Part shown: positions 25,143 to 32,910 of the stretch, one piece after another
Layout of the letters: each line of letters opens with the position of its first letter
Numbering within the stretch: the stretch's first letter is position 1
DNA from: Streptomyces fulvoviolaceus
Lineage (GTDB): Bacteria > Actinomycetota > Actinomycetes > Streptomycetales > Streptomycetaceae
Assembly: GCF_000718165.1 (NCBI RefSeq)
Contig: NZ_JOEY01000074.1
Coordinates: 1 to 34,951 of the forward strand
Length of the DNA: 34,951 nucleotides
Direction of reading: 5' to 3'
Notes under the pieces: model-generated
Told to the model about the DNA's origin: nothing
The model's input: only the letters and a program-made list of their open reading frames with translations
Databases searched by the model: none
Program-made: the position numbers and the translations under genes

Positions 25143-26051
25143 GTGAAAGGAACCGCGTTGATCCAATATCCTGCGTTTCGGGCGTGGCAGACGATGCAAG
25201 AGCGGTCAAATAACAGCATCGTGGCACTGGCTATCGGTGCCAGCCTCGCGGAGCAGGAGATGGCCCGGTCTACGCATCCGGCTGGTACAGCGGGCGCAGT
25301 GCTCGCTGGGGTGACGCAAGCCGAGCGGCTGAACGTGACGGCGACAGACGCGAAACGGATCTTCAAGACGGCGACAGAAGACATGGCGTTCTTGGCCATA
25401 CCGCAAGTCGTGGCCCTACACATCGAGTTGTGCGTCGGCACGGTAATCGAGTGCCAGCGTTTCCAGGGCCTCATCAGGCCGCACAACAAACCGGCTGAAT
25501 GGTGGGATGTGCCGCTCTTGGCGAAGACGGTCAGGTTCGGGGAGCCGGAGACAACGGCGGACCATCTCATGAAGTTCTGCGTAAAGCTGCGGAACACCAT
25601 CATGCACGGCGCAGGCAAGGTCGACGACAAGCTGATCCAGGCATGGAGCGGCCTTCCCAAGGCGGCAAAGACCCGCTGGGAGGCGCTGGCCAGACGCCCG
25701 TTCACGTACGCGAGGGTCGGTGCGCTGCCGGACCTCCGCTGGCCTGAGGTCATGGCCACGCTTGCGGTGACGAAGGAGTCGGCCCACGAAATCAACGCAC
25801 GAATCGGGCGGCATCTCACGCGGGAGCAGTGGGCACAAGTCATCGCCTTTGACTACCGGGAGGGTTCGCGGCACGGACGGAGGCGCTTCAACAGCAAGAC
25901 GCCGGGCAGGACGGTGGTGGACGAGAACAACCAACCCCACGCGGGCCAGGAGCGGGCTCTGCAACGGCTGCAGGGGCACGCCATCACGTACTACCGCCCG
26001 CTGGGGATGACACCCGACGAACTGCGTACGGGCCGAGACGCCATTCGTTAG
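25143..26051 (+). CDS. HEPN-like putative ribonuclease, about 302 aa
   Basis: The product has no family I recognise by name. Its central helical part contains FCVKLRNTIMHGAGKVDDKL, where R150-N151-x3-H155 is the RNxxxH signature of HEPN RNases; helices before it (VVALHIELCVGTVIECQRF) fit the first half of a HEPN bundle. The C-terminal 130 residues are basic (FDYREGSRHGRRRFNSKTPG) and could bind RNA. The start is GTG 25143 or, with the better AAAGGAA site, TTG 25158. Third-position GC is lower than in tap, suggesting separate origin. Its TAG stop (26049-26051) lies inside the oppositely oriented permuted tRNA-like sequence. HEPN enzymes often cut tRNA anticodon loops; the catalytic role here is inference from a short motif. 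Confidence 0.65.
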   Translation: MKGTALIQYPAFRAWQTMQERSNNSIVALAIGASLAEQEMARSTHPAGTAGAVLAGVTQAERLNVTATDAKRIFKTATEDMAFLAIPQVVALHIELCVGTVIECQRFQGLIRPHNKPAEWWDVPLLAKTVRFGEPETTADHLMKFCVKLRNTIMHGAGKVDDKLIQAWSGLPKAAKTRWEALARRPFTYARVGALPDLRWPEVMATLAVTKESAHEINARIGRHLTREQWAQVIAFDYREGSRHGRRRFNSKTPGRTVVDENNQPHAGQERALQRLQGHAITYYRPLGMTPDELRTGRDAIR

Positions 26052-26128
26052 ACGCGGGCGCTCTGCCATTGAGCTACTGGTGGACCGAAAATGTCCACGG
26101 ACCGGGCTCGAACCGGTATCTCCCGCAC
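26048..26128 (-). tRNA. Circularly permuted tRNA-like sequence (predicted anticodon CUA)
   Basis: Read on the minus strand, the 3' half of a tRNA comes first. It has anticodon-stem strand GCGGG (26126-26122), a 4-base variable loop, T-stem ACCGG/CCGGT (26117-26113, 26105-26101) with loop TTCGAGC, and acceptor strand GTGGAC (26098-26093). A 7-base linker ATTTTCG follows, then the 5' half: acceptor GTCCAC (26085-26080), TA, D-stem GCTC/GAGC (26074-26071, 26063-26060) with loop AATGGCA, anticodon-stem CCCGC (26058-26054) and loop GTCTAA with U33 in place. Both split stems pair perfectly between halves. Weak points are an A-C mismatch and a bulged C at the base of the acceptor, G at position 32, and no encoded CCA. 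Confidence 0.6.
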
Positions 26129-26182
26129 AGTGACGACTCCGGTGGTGAACCGGCCCATCCCGAAGATGATCGCCTCAAACCC

Positions 26183-26210
26183 ACTCTACCGAGGAACGCC
26201 GCCAACTCAA
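26183..26210 (-). promoter_or_regulatory. Putative promoter of the permuted tRNA-like RNA
   Basis: On the minus strand TTGAGT (26210-26205) and TAGAGT (26188-26183) are separated by 16 bases, a fair match to TTGAC-/TAnnnT of the main sigma factor. Transcription would start near 26176, about 50 bases before the first tRNA-like stem. Confidence 0.4.
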
Positions 26211-26252
26211 GAGCTCATCCGTCAAACAAGGCTCAATCACACTCATCCCGCA

Positions 26253-26413
26253 GGCTGTTCGGGGGCGGCTGCTACAGATCGAACTCCAGGTGCTCGATGT
26301 CCGTGAACCGGACCTCTTCCAGGCTTCCGGCGCGGCGGCCGCCGTCCTGGAAGTACACCTCCTTGAGCGCGTCGGCCGCGATCTCCCGCAGCTCCTGGTC
26401 GGTGGCGCCGGCC
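26253..26413. repeat. Direct repeat of the tpg 3' end, copy 2 (intact tpg)
   Basis: This is the partner of 24831-24993. The shared block covers the 3' part of tpg plus about 19 bases beyond its stop. Confidence 0.8.
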
Positions 26414-26829
26414 TCTTGGGCGTCGAAGAGGCGGGCGGCGTAGCGGGGCTGCAGGGCGACGGTCAGGTGCCGGATGCGGTCCTGGTCCGTCGTCCCGATC
26501 GGCGCGGTGTAGCCGAGGCGGGCGCGGGTGTCGATGACGATGCCGCCGGTACTCGCCGCCTTCTGCCGTGCCTGGGCGCGGATCTGCGGCTGCCACCGGG
26601 TCTTCACCTCGCGCTCCAGGCGGGCGGCGAGGTCGGCGCGGGGCTTCTTGATCTGGTCCTTCACGTACCGTTCCACGGTGCGCTGGGAGATCCGCAGCAT
26701 CTGGGCGACCGCCTTGGTGCCCTTGAGCTGCTTGACCAGGTAGCGCATCTGCGCGCCCGCGCTCTTGGGCGCCGGGCGGGTGAACGCCTTCTGCACCGCG
26801 GCGTCCAGGCCGTCCCCGAACACGCTCAT
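26272..26829 (-). CDS. tpg: Telomere terminal protein Tpg, 185 aa
   Basis: Length and sequence fit Streptomyces Tpg, the protein that primes end-patching DNA synthesis and stays covalently bound to the 5' ends. A helix-turn-helix-like segment is visible (KAVAQMLRISQRTVERYVK, about 39-57), then a basic helical part (RADLAARLEREVKTRW), then a beta-rich block (STGGIVIDTRARLGYTAP) and the conserved C-terminus (FQDGGRRAGSLEEVRFTDIE). The ATG follows the tap stop by 9 bases with AGGAG in front, so tap and tpg are one operon, the standard arrangement. Its presence explains how the telomere at the window's left end is maintained. A truncated second copy of its 3' end lies at 24852. Confidence 0.95.
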   Translation of the reverse strand: MSVFGDGLDAAVQKAFTRPAPKSAGAQMRYLVKQLKGTKAVAQMLRISQRTVERYVKDQIKKPRADLAARLEREVKTRWQPQIRAQARQKAASTGGIVIDTRARLGYTAPIGTTDQDRIRHLTVALQPRYAARLFDAQEAGATDQELREIAADALKEVYFQDGGRRAGSLEEVRFTDIEHLEFDL

Positions 26830-26838
26830 CGCCCGCTC

Positions 26839-29154
26839 CTACTCTCCGTTGTCGACGTCGGTGACGGTGCCGTCCTTGATGTACCGGGCGAGGTTGAGCT
26901 CGGGGGCCTGAAACTGCTCCCGCACACCCTCGCCCCACAGCACGCTCTGGGTGCCCTCCCACTTCACCAGGCCCGGGTTGATGCCGAGCTTGAAGCCTCC
27001 CGGCAGCGGCTTGCCCTCCCGGTACAGGAAGTCCAGCGGGCTCTCCCCGTCGACCGCGTACACGACGCAGTCGGAGAGGATCGCCACCGGGTACTGGCCG
27101 ACCGCCGCATGCTTGACGATCTTCCGGTGCAGGTTGATCCGGGTGCGGGAGATGACCGCCGCGCGGATGTCCGGCCGCCAGGTGGGCCGGGACAGCGCCC
27201 GCCACGGCTCGCCGGGCCGCCAGCCCTCGCCCCGGGGCCGCTCGCGCAGCTTGCCCAGGCCGCCCTTGACCGTCGCCTTGACCCCGGACACCACGATCGC
27301 CAGCTCGGGGTCACGGCTGCGGTAGCCGTCCATCGCCGCCAGGAAGTCAGCTGGCGACAGGTCCGCGTCGACACCGAGGTCGGCCATCGTGGCGAGGAAG
27401 GCGTCGCGCAGCCGGTTGTACCAGCCGTCCAGGTAGCGGCCGTTGTCGTAGCGGTACGCCTCCCGGTCTGCCTGCGTGACGACAATGCCCAACGCCTCGG
27501 CCTGGCGCAGGGTCGGCCGCACCCACGCCTCGATCGGCGCGACGTCGTAGCCCAGCTCCACCGCGTACGCCACGGTGGGCGTCGCGTACCAGGCCGGCCC
27601 CTCGGGGCGCTCGCCCTTCGGCGTGAACGGGCTGGGCAGCAGCGAGCCGTCCAGGTCCGCCCACTTGTCCTTGGCGACCTTCACCCTCGACAGGTCGACG
27701 TGGGACAGGTCGACCAGCCAGCTTCCCGGGAGCTTCTGGTCGAACACCGGGTTCGTGACGTTCACCGGCTCGCCGAGGCCGACGGTCAGCCCGTTGGCGC
27801 CCGCCGCGAAGGCCATGTTCACGTCGATGCCCACCAGGTGCCGGAGGGTGCATTCGCCGTCGGTGAGCGGGCGCGCCCAGTCGTAGGCCTCCTCGAACAG
27901 CTTCTCGCCGGGGCCGCGGATGTGGAAGCGCGGCAGGTCCGCCAGGAGCGGGTGCCCGTCAGGGGCCTCGCACGGCGCGCAGTCCATCGGGTCCTTGCCC
28001 AGACTGCCGGGGTTGTGCTCGGAGTGCCGCTTGCCGTCGGCGTCGGGCTCGGAGGCGCGGGTCGGCGGGTGCAGCGCGGTCATCAGCTCCAGGCCGGTGA
28101 CGGCGGTGGACCCGCGCGGCGTCATCACCCGGGACGCGAACACGCCCATCAGCCGGGCGAGCTCAGCCGGCGGGAGCTGCCCGGCCTCGCCCCAGTGGCG
28201 GGTGTCGAGCGCGTGCCACGACGGGATGCACAGCTGGACACAGGCCCGCTCCGAACCCGTGGCCGGGCGGTAGATCCGCGCCCACGGCCCGAACCCGCGC
28301 TTGGTCAGCTTCCATTCCGCGCGCACCAGCTGCTTGATGACCTTGTGGCCCTCCGGGAGCCGCCCGGCGAGCCGCTCTTGTTCGGTGAGGGCGACCGGCA
28401 GGCCGTAGCGCTCCAGCGCGGACTGGGTGAGTACGAGCAGTGGGTCGGCGTCCTTGCCCGGCCCGGACAGCTTCGGCTGCCCGAGCCTGGCCTCCTTCAG
28501 GGTCCAATCGACCAGGGACGGAACCGACTTGGCGGGCACGTCCAGGATCAGGCCGCCGACGCAGTACGCAAGGACCTGGCCGTCGGCGTCGACGTCGACG
28601 ACCGCGAGCGGACCGTTGGCGAAGCGCGGGTCCGTGCCATCGGCCGGGGTGTTCGCCGGGGCGGCCCTCCGCGCGGCCGGGCGGCGTGACGTCGGCGATG
28701 GCCTGGGGGTGCGGGCCGGATGCGACTCGACAGTCGGAGCGGCGGTGTTGTCGGCGGGACGGGAGGGGGTGTCCTCGGAATCAGTCGTGGTCGCGGCCTC
28801 GGAGGCCGGAGCCGTGGACAGGGTCCGCGTTTCCGGAGCCGAGGCGGGGGCGCTCGTGAATGTCGTGGGAACGGCCGTGTCCTGTACGGGCGTTGCGGCG
28901 TTGGCATCAGAGGGGTAGAGCTCCGCGAGCTGCTTGAGCAGACGGGCGTATGCCTCGCGCTCCTTGCCCCGCGGCTCGGTCGCCTTGGTGCTGGACTCCC
29001 AGCCGCTGACGGTCGCCCGACGCACCTCCAGGGCTTCGGCCACCTCATCCAAGGTCAGGCCGTGCGCGGTGCGCAGCCGCTTACGCTCCGCCGGCGGCGG
29101 CAGCGGAGACCGGGACGCAACCAGCGCGTCGATCCGGTCGAACAACTCGGACAT
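26839..29154 (-). CDS. tap: Telomere-associated protein Tap, 771 aa
   Basis: Tap binds telomere 3' overhang DNA and recruits Tpg. The N-terminus carries an XRE-type helix-turn-helix (about 23-60: RKRLRTAHGLTLDEVAEALE, then RRATVSGWES), a Pro/Thr/Ala-rich linker (about 85-165), and the long conserved body (AVVDVDADGQVLAYCVGGLI; HLVGIDVNMAFAAGANGLTV; INLHRKIVKHAAVGQYPVAI; GGFKLGINPGLVKWEG). ATG 29154 is chosen because GGAGGT is six bases upstream; an upstream ATG at 29178 lacks a site. A TATGCT -10-like element and three CGTAC repeats lie just upstream. Length is close to known Tap proteins. Confidence 0.95.
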   Translation of the reverse strand: MSELFDRIDALVASRSPLPPPAERKRLRTAHGLTLDEVAEALEVRRATVSGWESSTKATEPRGKEREAYARLLKQLAELYPSDANAATPVQDTAVPTTFTSAPASAPETRTLSTAPASEAATTTDSEDTPSRPADNTAAPTVESHPARTPRPSPTSRRPAARRAAPANTPADGTDPRFANGPLAVVDVDADGQVLAYCVGGLILDVPAKSVPSLVDWTLKEARLGQPKLSGPGKDADPLLVLTQSALERYGLPVALTEQERLAGRLPEGHKVIKQLVRAEWKLTKRGFGPWARIYRPATGSERACVQLCIPSWHALDTRHWGEAGQLPPAELARLMGVFASRVMTPRGSTAVTGLELMTALHPPTRASEPDADGKRHSEHNPGSLGKDPMDCAPCEAPDGHPLLADLPRFHIRGPGEKLFEEAYDWARPLTDGECTLRHLVGIDVNMAFAAGANGLTVGLGEPVNVTNPVFDQKLPGSWLVDLSHVDLSRVKVAKDKWADLDGSLLPSPFTPKGERPEGPAWYATPTVAYAVELGYDVAPIEAWVRPTLRQAEALGIVVTQADREAYRYDNGRYLDGWYNRLRDAFLATMADLGVDADLSPADFLAAMDGYRSRDPELAIVVSGVKATVKGGLGKLRERPRGEGWRPGEPWRALSRPTWRPDIRAAVISRTRINLHRKIVKHAAVGQYPVAILSDCVVYAVDGESPLDFLYREGKPLPGGFKLGINPGLVKWEGTQSVLWGEGVREQFQAPELNLARYIKDGTVTDVDNGE

Positions 29155-29186
29155 GGGCACCTCCTGTCTCTCAAGCATAGCGCGAA

Positions 29187-29216
29187 CCGTACAGATCGCG
29201 TACCAAATGCGTACGG
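29187..29216 (-). promoter_or_regulatory. CGTAC repeats upstream of tap, probable autoregulatory operator
   Basis: CCGTAC (29187-29192), CGTAC (29199-29203) and GTACGG (29211-29216) are spaced about one helical turn apart; the outer two form an inverted repeat. On the minus strand TATGCT follows at about 29174-29179 as a -10 candidate. Since Tap has an XRE helix-turn-helix, it may bind here; the divergent membrane-protein gene could be controlled too. Confidence 0.5.
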
Positions 29217-29232
29217 ATGGCGAACATAAATT

Positions 29233-29844
29233 GTGCGATCATGCCGCTACGAGGGCAACCGCTCCGGCAGGTCAGGCTCGGACGAGCGGTCCGGCAACGG
29301 CAATGACCGTGTTGTGCGCGGCCCGGGCGAGGTCGCCGCGCCGGTCGCGGTCGGCCCGATCAGCGCGGTCCTCCAACAGTTCTTCAGCCCCCTGCCAGAG
29401 CATGCGGGTGACGTGTGGGCCACCATCAATCAGCCCGTCACCCGTTTCCTGAACACCCACGCCGACGGGCTGCCGCTCACGCCGTCGGCTGCCCACGCGC
29501 TGTGGCTGGCAGGCGACATCGCCATCGCCCTGCTGTCCGAGGCAACCCGCGCCTTCGCCGCACGCCTGACCTGGGCACTGTGGGGAGCATCAACAGTCTG
29601 GATGACATGGGCCGGCACACCCGCCATCACCCGCCCCACAGCGGCCGGCCTCACCGCCCTCGTCTGGGGAATCGCCTCGATCCTCGCCCTCAACGGCCTC
29701 GGTTCCCGCCCCCACATCACCACCATCAACCTCATCGGCGACGTCCCCACCACCCTCCAGCAACACCACTCCACCGACCCGGCCGAGAGCGACGCGAACA
29801 GCCAAGAAGCCGACAGCACGCAACCATCAACAGCTTCTACGTGA
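29233..29844 (+). CDS. Membrane protein with about three transmembrane helices
   Basis: I do not recognise the family. Hydrophobic segments lie at about 90-108 (LWLAGDIAIALLSEATRAF), 112-128 (LTWALWGASTVWMTWAG) and 138-155 (GLTALVWGIASILALNGLG), followed by a hydrophilic Ser/Asp/Gln-rich tail. The start is uncertain. GTG 29233 gives 203 residues with an Arg/Gly/Ser-rich opening and would need a leaderless message, while internal GTGs near 29311 give a shorter form. It is divergent from tap and followed by a strong hairpin at 29893. Confidence 0.6.
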   Translation: MRSCRYEGNRSGRSGSDERSGNGNDRVVRGPGEVAAPVAVGPISAVLQQFFSPLPEHAGDVWATINQPVTRFLNTHADGLPLTPSAAHALWLAGDIAIALLSEATRAFAARLTWALWGASTVWMTWAGTPAITRPTAAGLTALVWGIASILALNGLGSRPHITTINLIGDVPTTLQQHHSTDPAESDANSQEADSTQPSTAST

Positions 29845-30227
29845 CATGCAGCGGGCCGACTACCACCTGGCGGAACTTCTACCGCACCAAGTTCGCCCCG
29901 CGGCACCGCGGGGCGATTCACCGGAGCCCGCCCCGCTTGAGGCGAACAGGCCAACGTATGAAGCCCAAGGCACCTTCAGACAGAGGGAGTTGGAGCGCAC
30001 GCAGGGCGTGGAAGAAGCACACACGGCGCACCAGGAGCGCTCGGAAGGCTGGCCTCCATTCCCCACCGGCCGTCGCCGTCGAACGATCCGTGGCAAGCAA
30101 TTCGATCAGGCCGGTCGCCAATCCAGAACCGGCCCCCTACGCCGAGACATTGACGGATACGCGTGACGGCCACATGACGCGGAGCCCGGTCCGTCGCAGC
30201 CGCCGTCGCGCGTTCAGGGGCACCGGC
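29845..30227. other. Non-coding stretch after the membrane-protein gene
   Basis: A 106-codon frame opens at 29846, two bases after the preceding stop, but it runs through a perfect hairpin and is low-complexity, so I do not annotate it. Apart from that hairpin (29893-29916) I see nothing definite in these 383 bases. Confidence 0.4.
29893..29916 (+). terminator. Strong hairpin terminator
   Basis: TCGCCCCGCGG (29893-29903) pairs perfectly with CCGCGGGGCGA (29906-29916) around a 2-base centre, an 11-bp stem 48 bases after the membrane-protein stop. Confidence 0.7.
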
Positions 30228-31298
30228 CTACCCCACCGGGTTTCCTCGGGCCGCTTCCCGCTGGCGATCGCCGGCGCGGATACCGGTGCCGTGTGCGAGG
30301 GCCCAGTGCAGATCTCCCGAGCCCGGGCAGGCCTTCCAGGACCCCAGCAGTCCTGTCGCTGTCAGTTGGTCAAGCGTGCTGGGCAGTTCCGCGGGCCGGG
30401 TACCGCAGGCGCGCGCCATCTGGTCGAGCTCGCCCAGGCCACTGCCGGCTTCCGGGTCCGTGTGCGCTGCGAGGTACACGCTCGCCAGTCGGGGCAGCGG
30501 TCCGGTTGCCCCTGCTGCAGAGGAGGAGCCGGCGCGCAGTGCCCAGTCCGCGGCATGTCTTCGGTCGGGGCGTGCTGGGGCCTGGCCGAGCAGGGTGACA
30601 TCGAGTAGTTCAGCAGTGATCTCGTTGCATGCGTTTCCAGGGGCCGTGCGCAGCCATCGCGCCTGCTCCAACTCGTGCCATGAATCCGAGGCGGTGTTGA
30701 GGCAGAGGCTGCACAACACGCCCCTGGGCAGCCGGACCTGCATTCTGGTGTTCATGCGGAGCGCGCACTGCAGCGCCAGCAGGCGCGCGGCGACCGAGGT
30801 GCCCTCCGGGAGCGCGGCAGCGAGGTAGCTGAGCATCTCGCGGACCCGGACCCGTTCACCCGGCCCCTTGGGGCAGCGCCTGCCGCGTCGCCGGGCGGAG
30901 CTCGGCTGCAGAGGTGCGCGGGCAAGGGCGGTGTCGGGTACGACGGCGGCCTGTGCTGTCGCTGCGGAGCAGGCGCTGCAGGCGTCGGCGAGCCGCCACA
31001 GCCGTCCGCCGCGTTCGCATGCAAGGAGGAGGCGGATGGGGCCGGCGCAGCCGCGGTGGCGGGGGTGCCAGTGGCAGCCGCGTTCGTGGCATTGACAGAT
31101 CCGCAGGTGCGGGGGACGGAGGTCGCCGCGCGCATGCCGGGCGAGGTGGGCCAGGGCAGCCGAGCGGGCGGAGGCTGCGGTGATGGGTGTGGTGCCGTGT
31201 GGACAGTGCTGGCATGCGAGGACGAGCCCGCCGGGGTGCGAGCGTAGTTCCACGGTCCAGGCGCGTGGCGGTGCCGGACATGCTGTGCGCAGCCTCAT
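30228..31298 (-). CDS. Cys/His-rich protein of unknown function, 356 aa
   Basis: ATG 31298 has GGGAGGA about ten bases upstream. The N-terminal half carries several possible zinc sites: CQHC (about 29-32), CQCHERGCHWHPRHRGC (about 68-84), CSACS (about 106-110), and later CSLC (about 197-200). The C-terminal half is helical and could hold a winged helix (AELPSTLDQLTATGLLGSW). There are no membrane helices. It is divergent from an XRE regulator across a block of long operator-like repeats, so the two are probably co-regulated. Such pairs are common on Streptomyces accessory DNA, but no function is known to me. Confidence 0.75.
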   Translation of the reverse strand: MRLRTACPAPPRAWTVELRSHPGGLVLACQHCPHGTTPITAASARSAALAHLARHARGDLRPPHLRICQCHERGCHWHPRHRGCAGPIRLLLACERGGRLWRLADACSACSAATAQAAVVPDTALARAPLQPSSARRRGRRCPKGPGERVRVREMLSYLAAALPEGTSVAARLLALQCALRMNTRMQVRLPRGVLCSLCLNTASDSWHELEQARWLRTAPGNACNEITAELLDVTLLGQAPARPDRRHAADWALRAGSSSAAGATGPLPRLASVYLAAHTDPEAGSGLGELDQMARACGTRPAELPSTLDQLTATGLLGSWKACPGSGDLHWALAHGTGIRAGDRQREAARGNPVG

Positions 31299-31367
31299 GG
31301 GCGCGTGTTCCTCCCGTTACTTCCGCGCCGGCCCCCGTCCTTGGTTGTGGGGCGGCCGCCCACCGTA

Positions 31368-31448
31368 GTGCAGACCTCTGCCCTCCACGGCTGCCACCAC
31401 GTGGGAAAATAGGGCAGAGGTCTGCACTGACAGGGCAGGGGTCTGCAC
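31368..31448. promoter_or_regulatory. Three 17-bp operator repeats between divergent genes
   Basis: GTGCAGACCTCTGCCCT (31368-31384) is the perfect reverse complement of 31411-31427, and 31432-31448 repeats the latter with one difference, 21 bases (two helical turns) further on. The block lies between the starts of the Cys-rich gene (31298) and the XRE gene (31463). The best candidate binder is the adjacent XRE regulator, repressing its own gene and the divergent one. Confidence 0.82.
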
Positions 31449-31462
31449 CGTCGGATGGACGG

Positions 31463-31726
31463 GTGACGATCTTGCCGCCCGATCCGGACCTCGACGCGCT
31501 GCGGTTGGAACTCGCGCGTCTGCGGGCCGTGCGCGGGTGGAGCTATGACGAGCTCGCCGCCCGCAGCGGCCTGGCCAGACGCACCGTCATCGAGATCGAG
31601 CAGGGCCGCACCATCGGCACGCTGAAGACCTGGCACGCTCTCGCCCACGCCCTGGGCACCCCGTTCGACGAGCTCTTCGGCACACTGTGCCGTGGGCACG
31701 ACCTGCCGGGGCCTAGCGAGGACTGA
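31463..31726 (+). CDS. XRE-family transcriptional regulator, 87 aa
   Basis: A single helix-turn-helix fills the protein: LRLELARLRAVRGWSYDELA, then ARSGLARRTVIEIEQGRTIG, then TLKTWHALAHALGTPFDELF, a classic Cro/C1-type domain. The GTG at 31463 is the start that gives a normal length; the frame is open further back but that part overlaps the operator repeats and is not protein-like. No strong ribosome site is seen and the message may be leaderless. The three 17-bp repeats just upstream suggest autoregulation. Confidence 0.88.
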   Translation: MTILPPDPDLDALRLELARLRAVRGWSYDELAARSGLARRTVIEIEQGRTIGTLKTWHALAHALGTPFDELFGTLCRGHDLPGPSED

Positions 31727-31886
31727 CGCCCCGCCCGAGCGGCCGCCACGGATCACTCAAACCGGCGAGACCACCTCGAACGCGCGACCGTTCATTCGTA
31801 CTCCGGTCGCATCGCATGCGGCCGGGCGGGTGATCCGGCCCCACCGCAGCCGCGGATGCGGCGTGTTGGCTGGCAGGTTCGCGCGC

Positions 31887-32774
31887 ATGCGCTCCACACC
31901 CCCCGCCTCCCGCCACTGGGACGGCAACCCCGTCCGCGCCCACCGCGCGCGCCGCTCCCTGCAGATCACCCCCGACGGCGGCAGCCGGCTGCTGCGATGC
32001 GGCCAAAGCGACCGGTGCCGCGACTGCGGCAACCGGATCGAGTGGTACCACCGCAGCAACCGCCGGCCGGTCCGTCTTCATCCGCACGAACTGCCTGCCG
32101 CCCGGGTGCCCTCAGCCTGCCGCTGGCATGTCAGCTCCGGCGTTGCCCACCCGGCCGGGGACGGCAGCAACTGGTGCCGTCTGCCGCACGCCGTCGTCTG
32201 TCCCGCCCGAGACACACCCCCGACACCCTCCGAGCTGGCCGGGCTTCGCCGGTCTCTGGCCGTGCATTCCCGCCGCCTGATCGACGCCGGCGTCTTCGCC
32301 CCTCCCCCGGCCTCGCCGGACAGCCCGGCACCCCAGCCGGCCGTCTGCCGCCCGGCCCGGCCCATCGTGCAGCTGCTGTACGTCCGCTATCTCGCCTCCC
32401 GCCCGGTGGATGAAATCCAGTGCGTCGCCCAGACCCGGCGCCGCCACCGCTGCACCAGCCCGCTGCTCACCTCCGACGCCCCGGCCGGCACCTGGACGCT
32501 GATGCCCGCCACCGCGACAAGCGGCCAACTGACCCTGCCCGCCGACGTCATGGCGGTCTACAACCTCAGCAGCGCCCCCTACGCCGAGCAGCTGCGCTGG
32601 CGCGCCCAGCGCTGCCCACAGCATGCCGCCACGCCCACGGCCGCCGACCTGGCGGTGGCCGACTGGGAGCCCTTCGACCCTCTCCGCCACCACGAACACA
32701 TCCAATCCCGCCTGCCCGCCCCCGCCCGGCGCCCCGGGCCTGCCGGCCGCGCGCGACAGGCGGCCCGGCCGTGA
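31887..32774 (+). CDS. DUF6083-type zinc-binding protein, 295 aa
   Basis: ATG 31887 begins a protein whose first ~110 residues fit DUF6083, a Streptomyces family of unknown function. It shows HWDGNPVRAHR, a C-x6-C-x2-C knuckle in CGQSDRCRDCGNRIEWY, and downstream conserved CRWHVSSGVAHPAGDGSNWC and LPHAVVCPA, giving likely zinc ligands. The C-terminal half has YVRYLASRPVDEIQCVAQTR and a second Cys/Trp region (YNLSSAPYAEQLRWRAQRCP). There is no strong ribosome site. It lies 160 bases after the XRE gene in the same direction. The family name is from memory. Confidence 0.75.
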   Translation: MRSTPPASRHWDGNPVRAHRARRSLQITPDGGSRLLRCGQSDRCRDCGNRIEWYHRSNRRPVRLHPHELPAARVPSACRWHVSSGVAHPAGDGSNWCRLPHAVVCPARDTPPTPSELAGLRRSLAVHSRRLIDAGVFAPPPASPDSPAPQPAVCRPARPIVQLLYVRYLASRPVDEIQCVAQTRRRHRCTSPLLTSDAPAGTWTLMPATATSGQLTLPADVMAVYNLSSAPYAEQLRWRAQRCPQHAATPTAADLAVADWEPFDPLRHHEHIQSRLPAPARRPGPAGRARQAARP

Positions 32775-32910
32775 AGCCGCACCACGCCGTCACGAGTACC
32801 CTGACCAGACCCACCACCACGGCGAACTCCGGCATGCGCGCTGCGGCGCGCCCCTGGCCGCGAACACGACCGCACCCGGCTGACGCCGGTCCACAGCGCA
32901 CGACGTCCCG

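Noticed and set aside
26046..26131. Two partial tRNAs from a tandem array, or an attachment-site tRNA fragment
   Set aside because: The halves pair perfectly with each other in both split stems, which two unrelated tRNA fragments would not; still the main alternative to the permuted-tRNA reading.
29846..30166. Rightward 106-codon frame after the membrane protein gene
   Set aside because: Despite stop-start proximity it runs through a perfect 11-bp hairpin and has no protein-like pattern.
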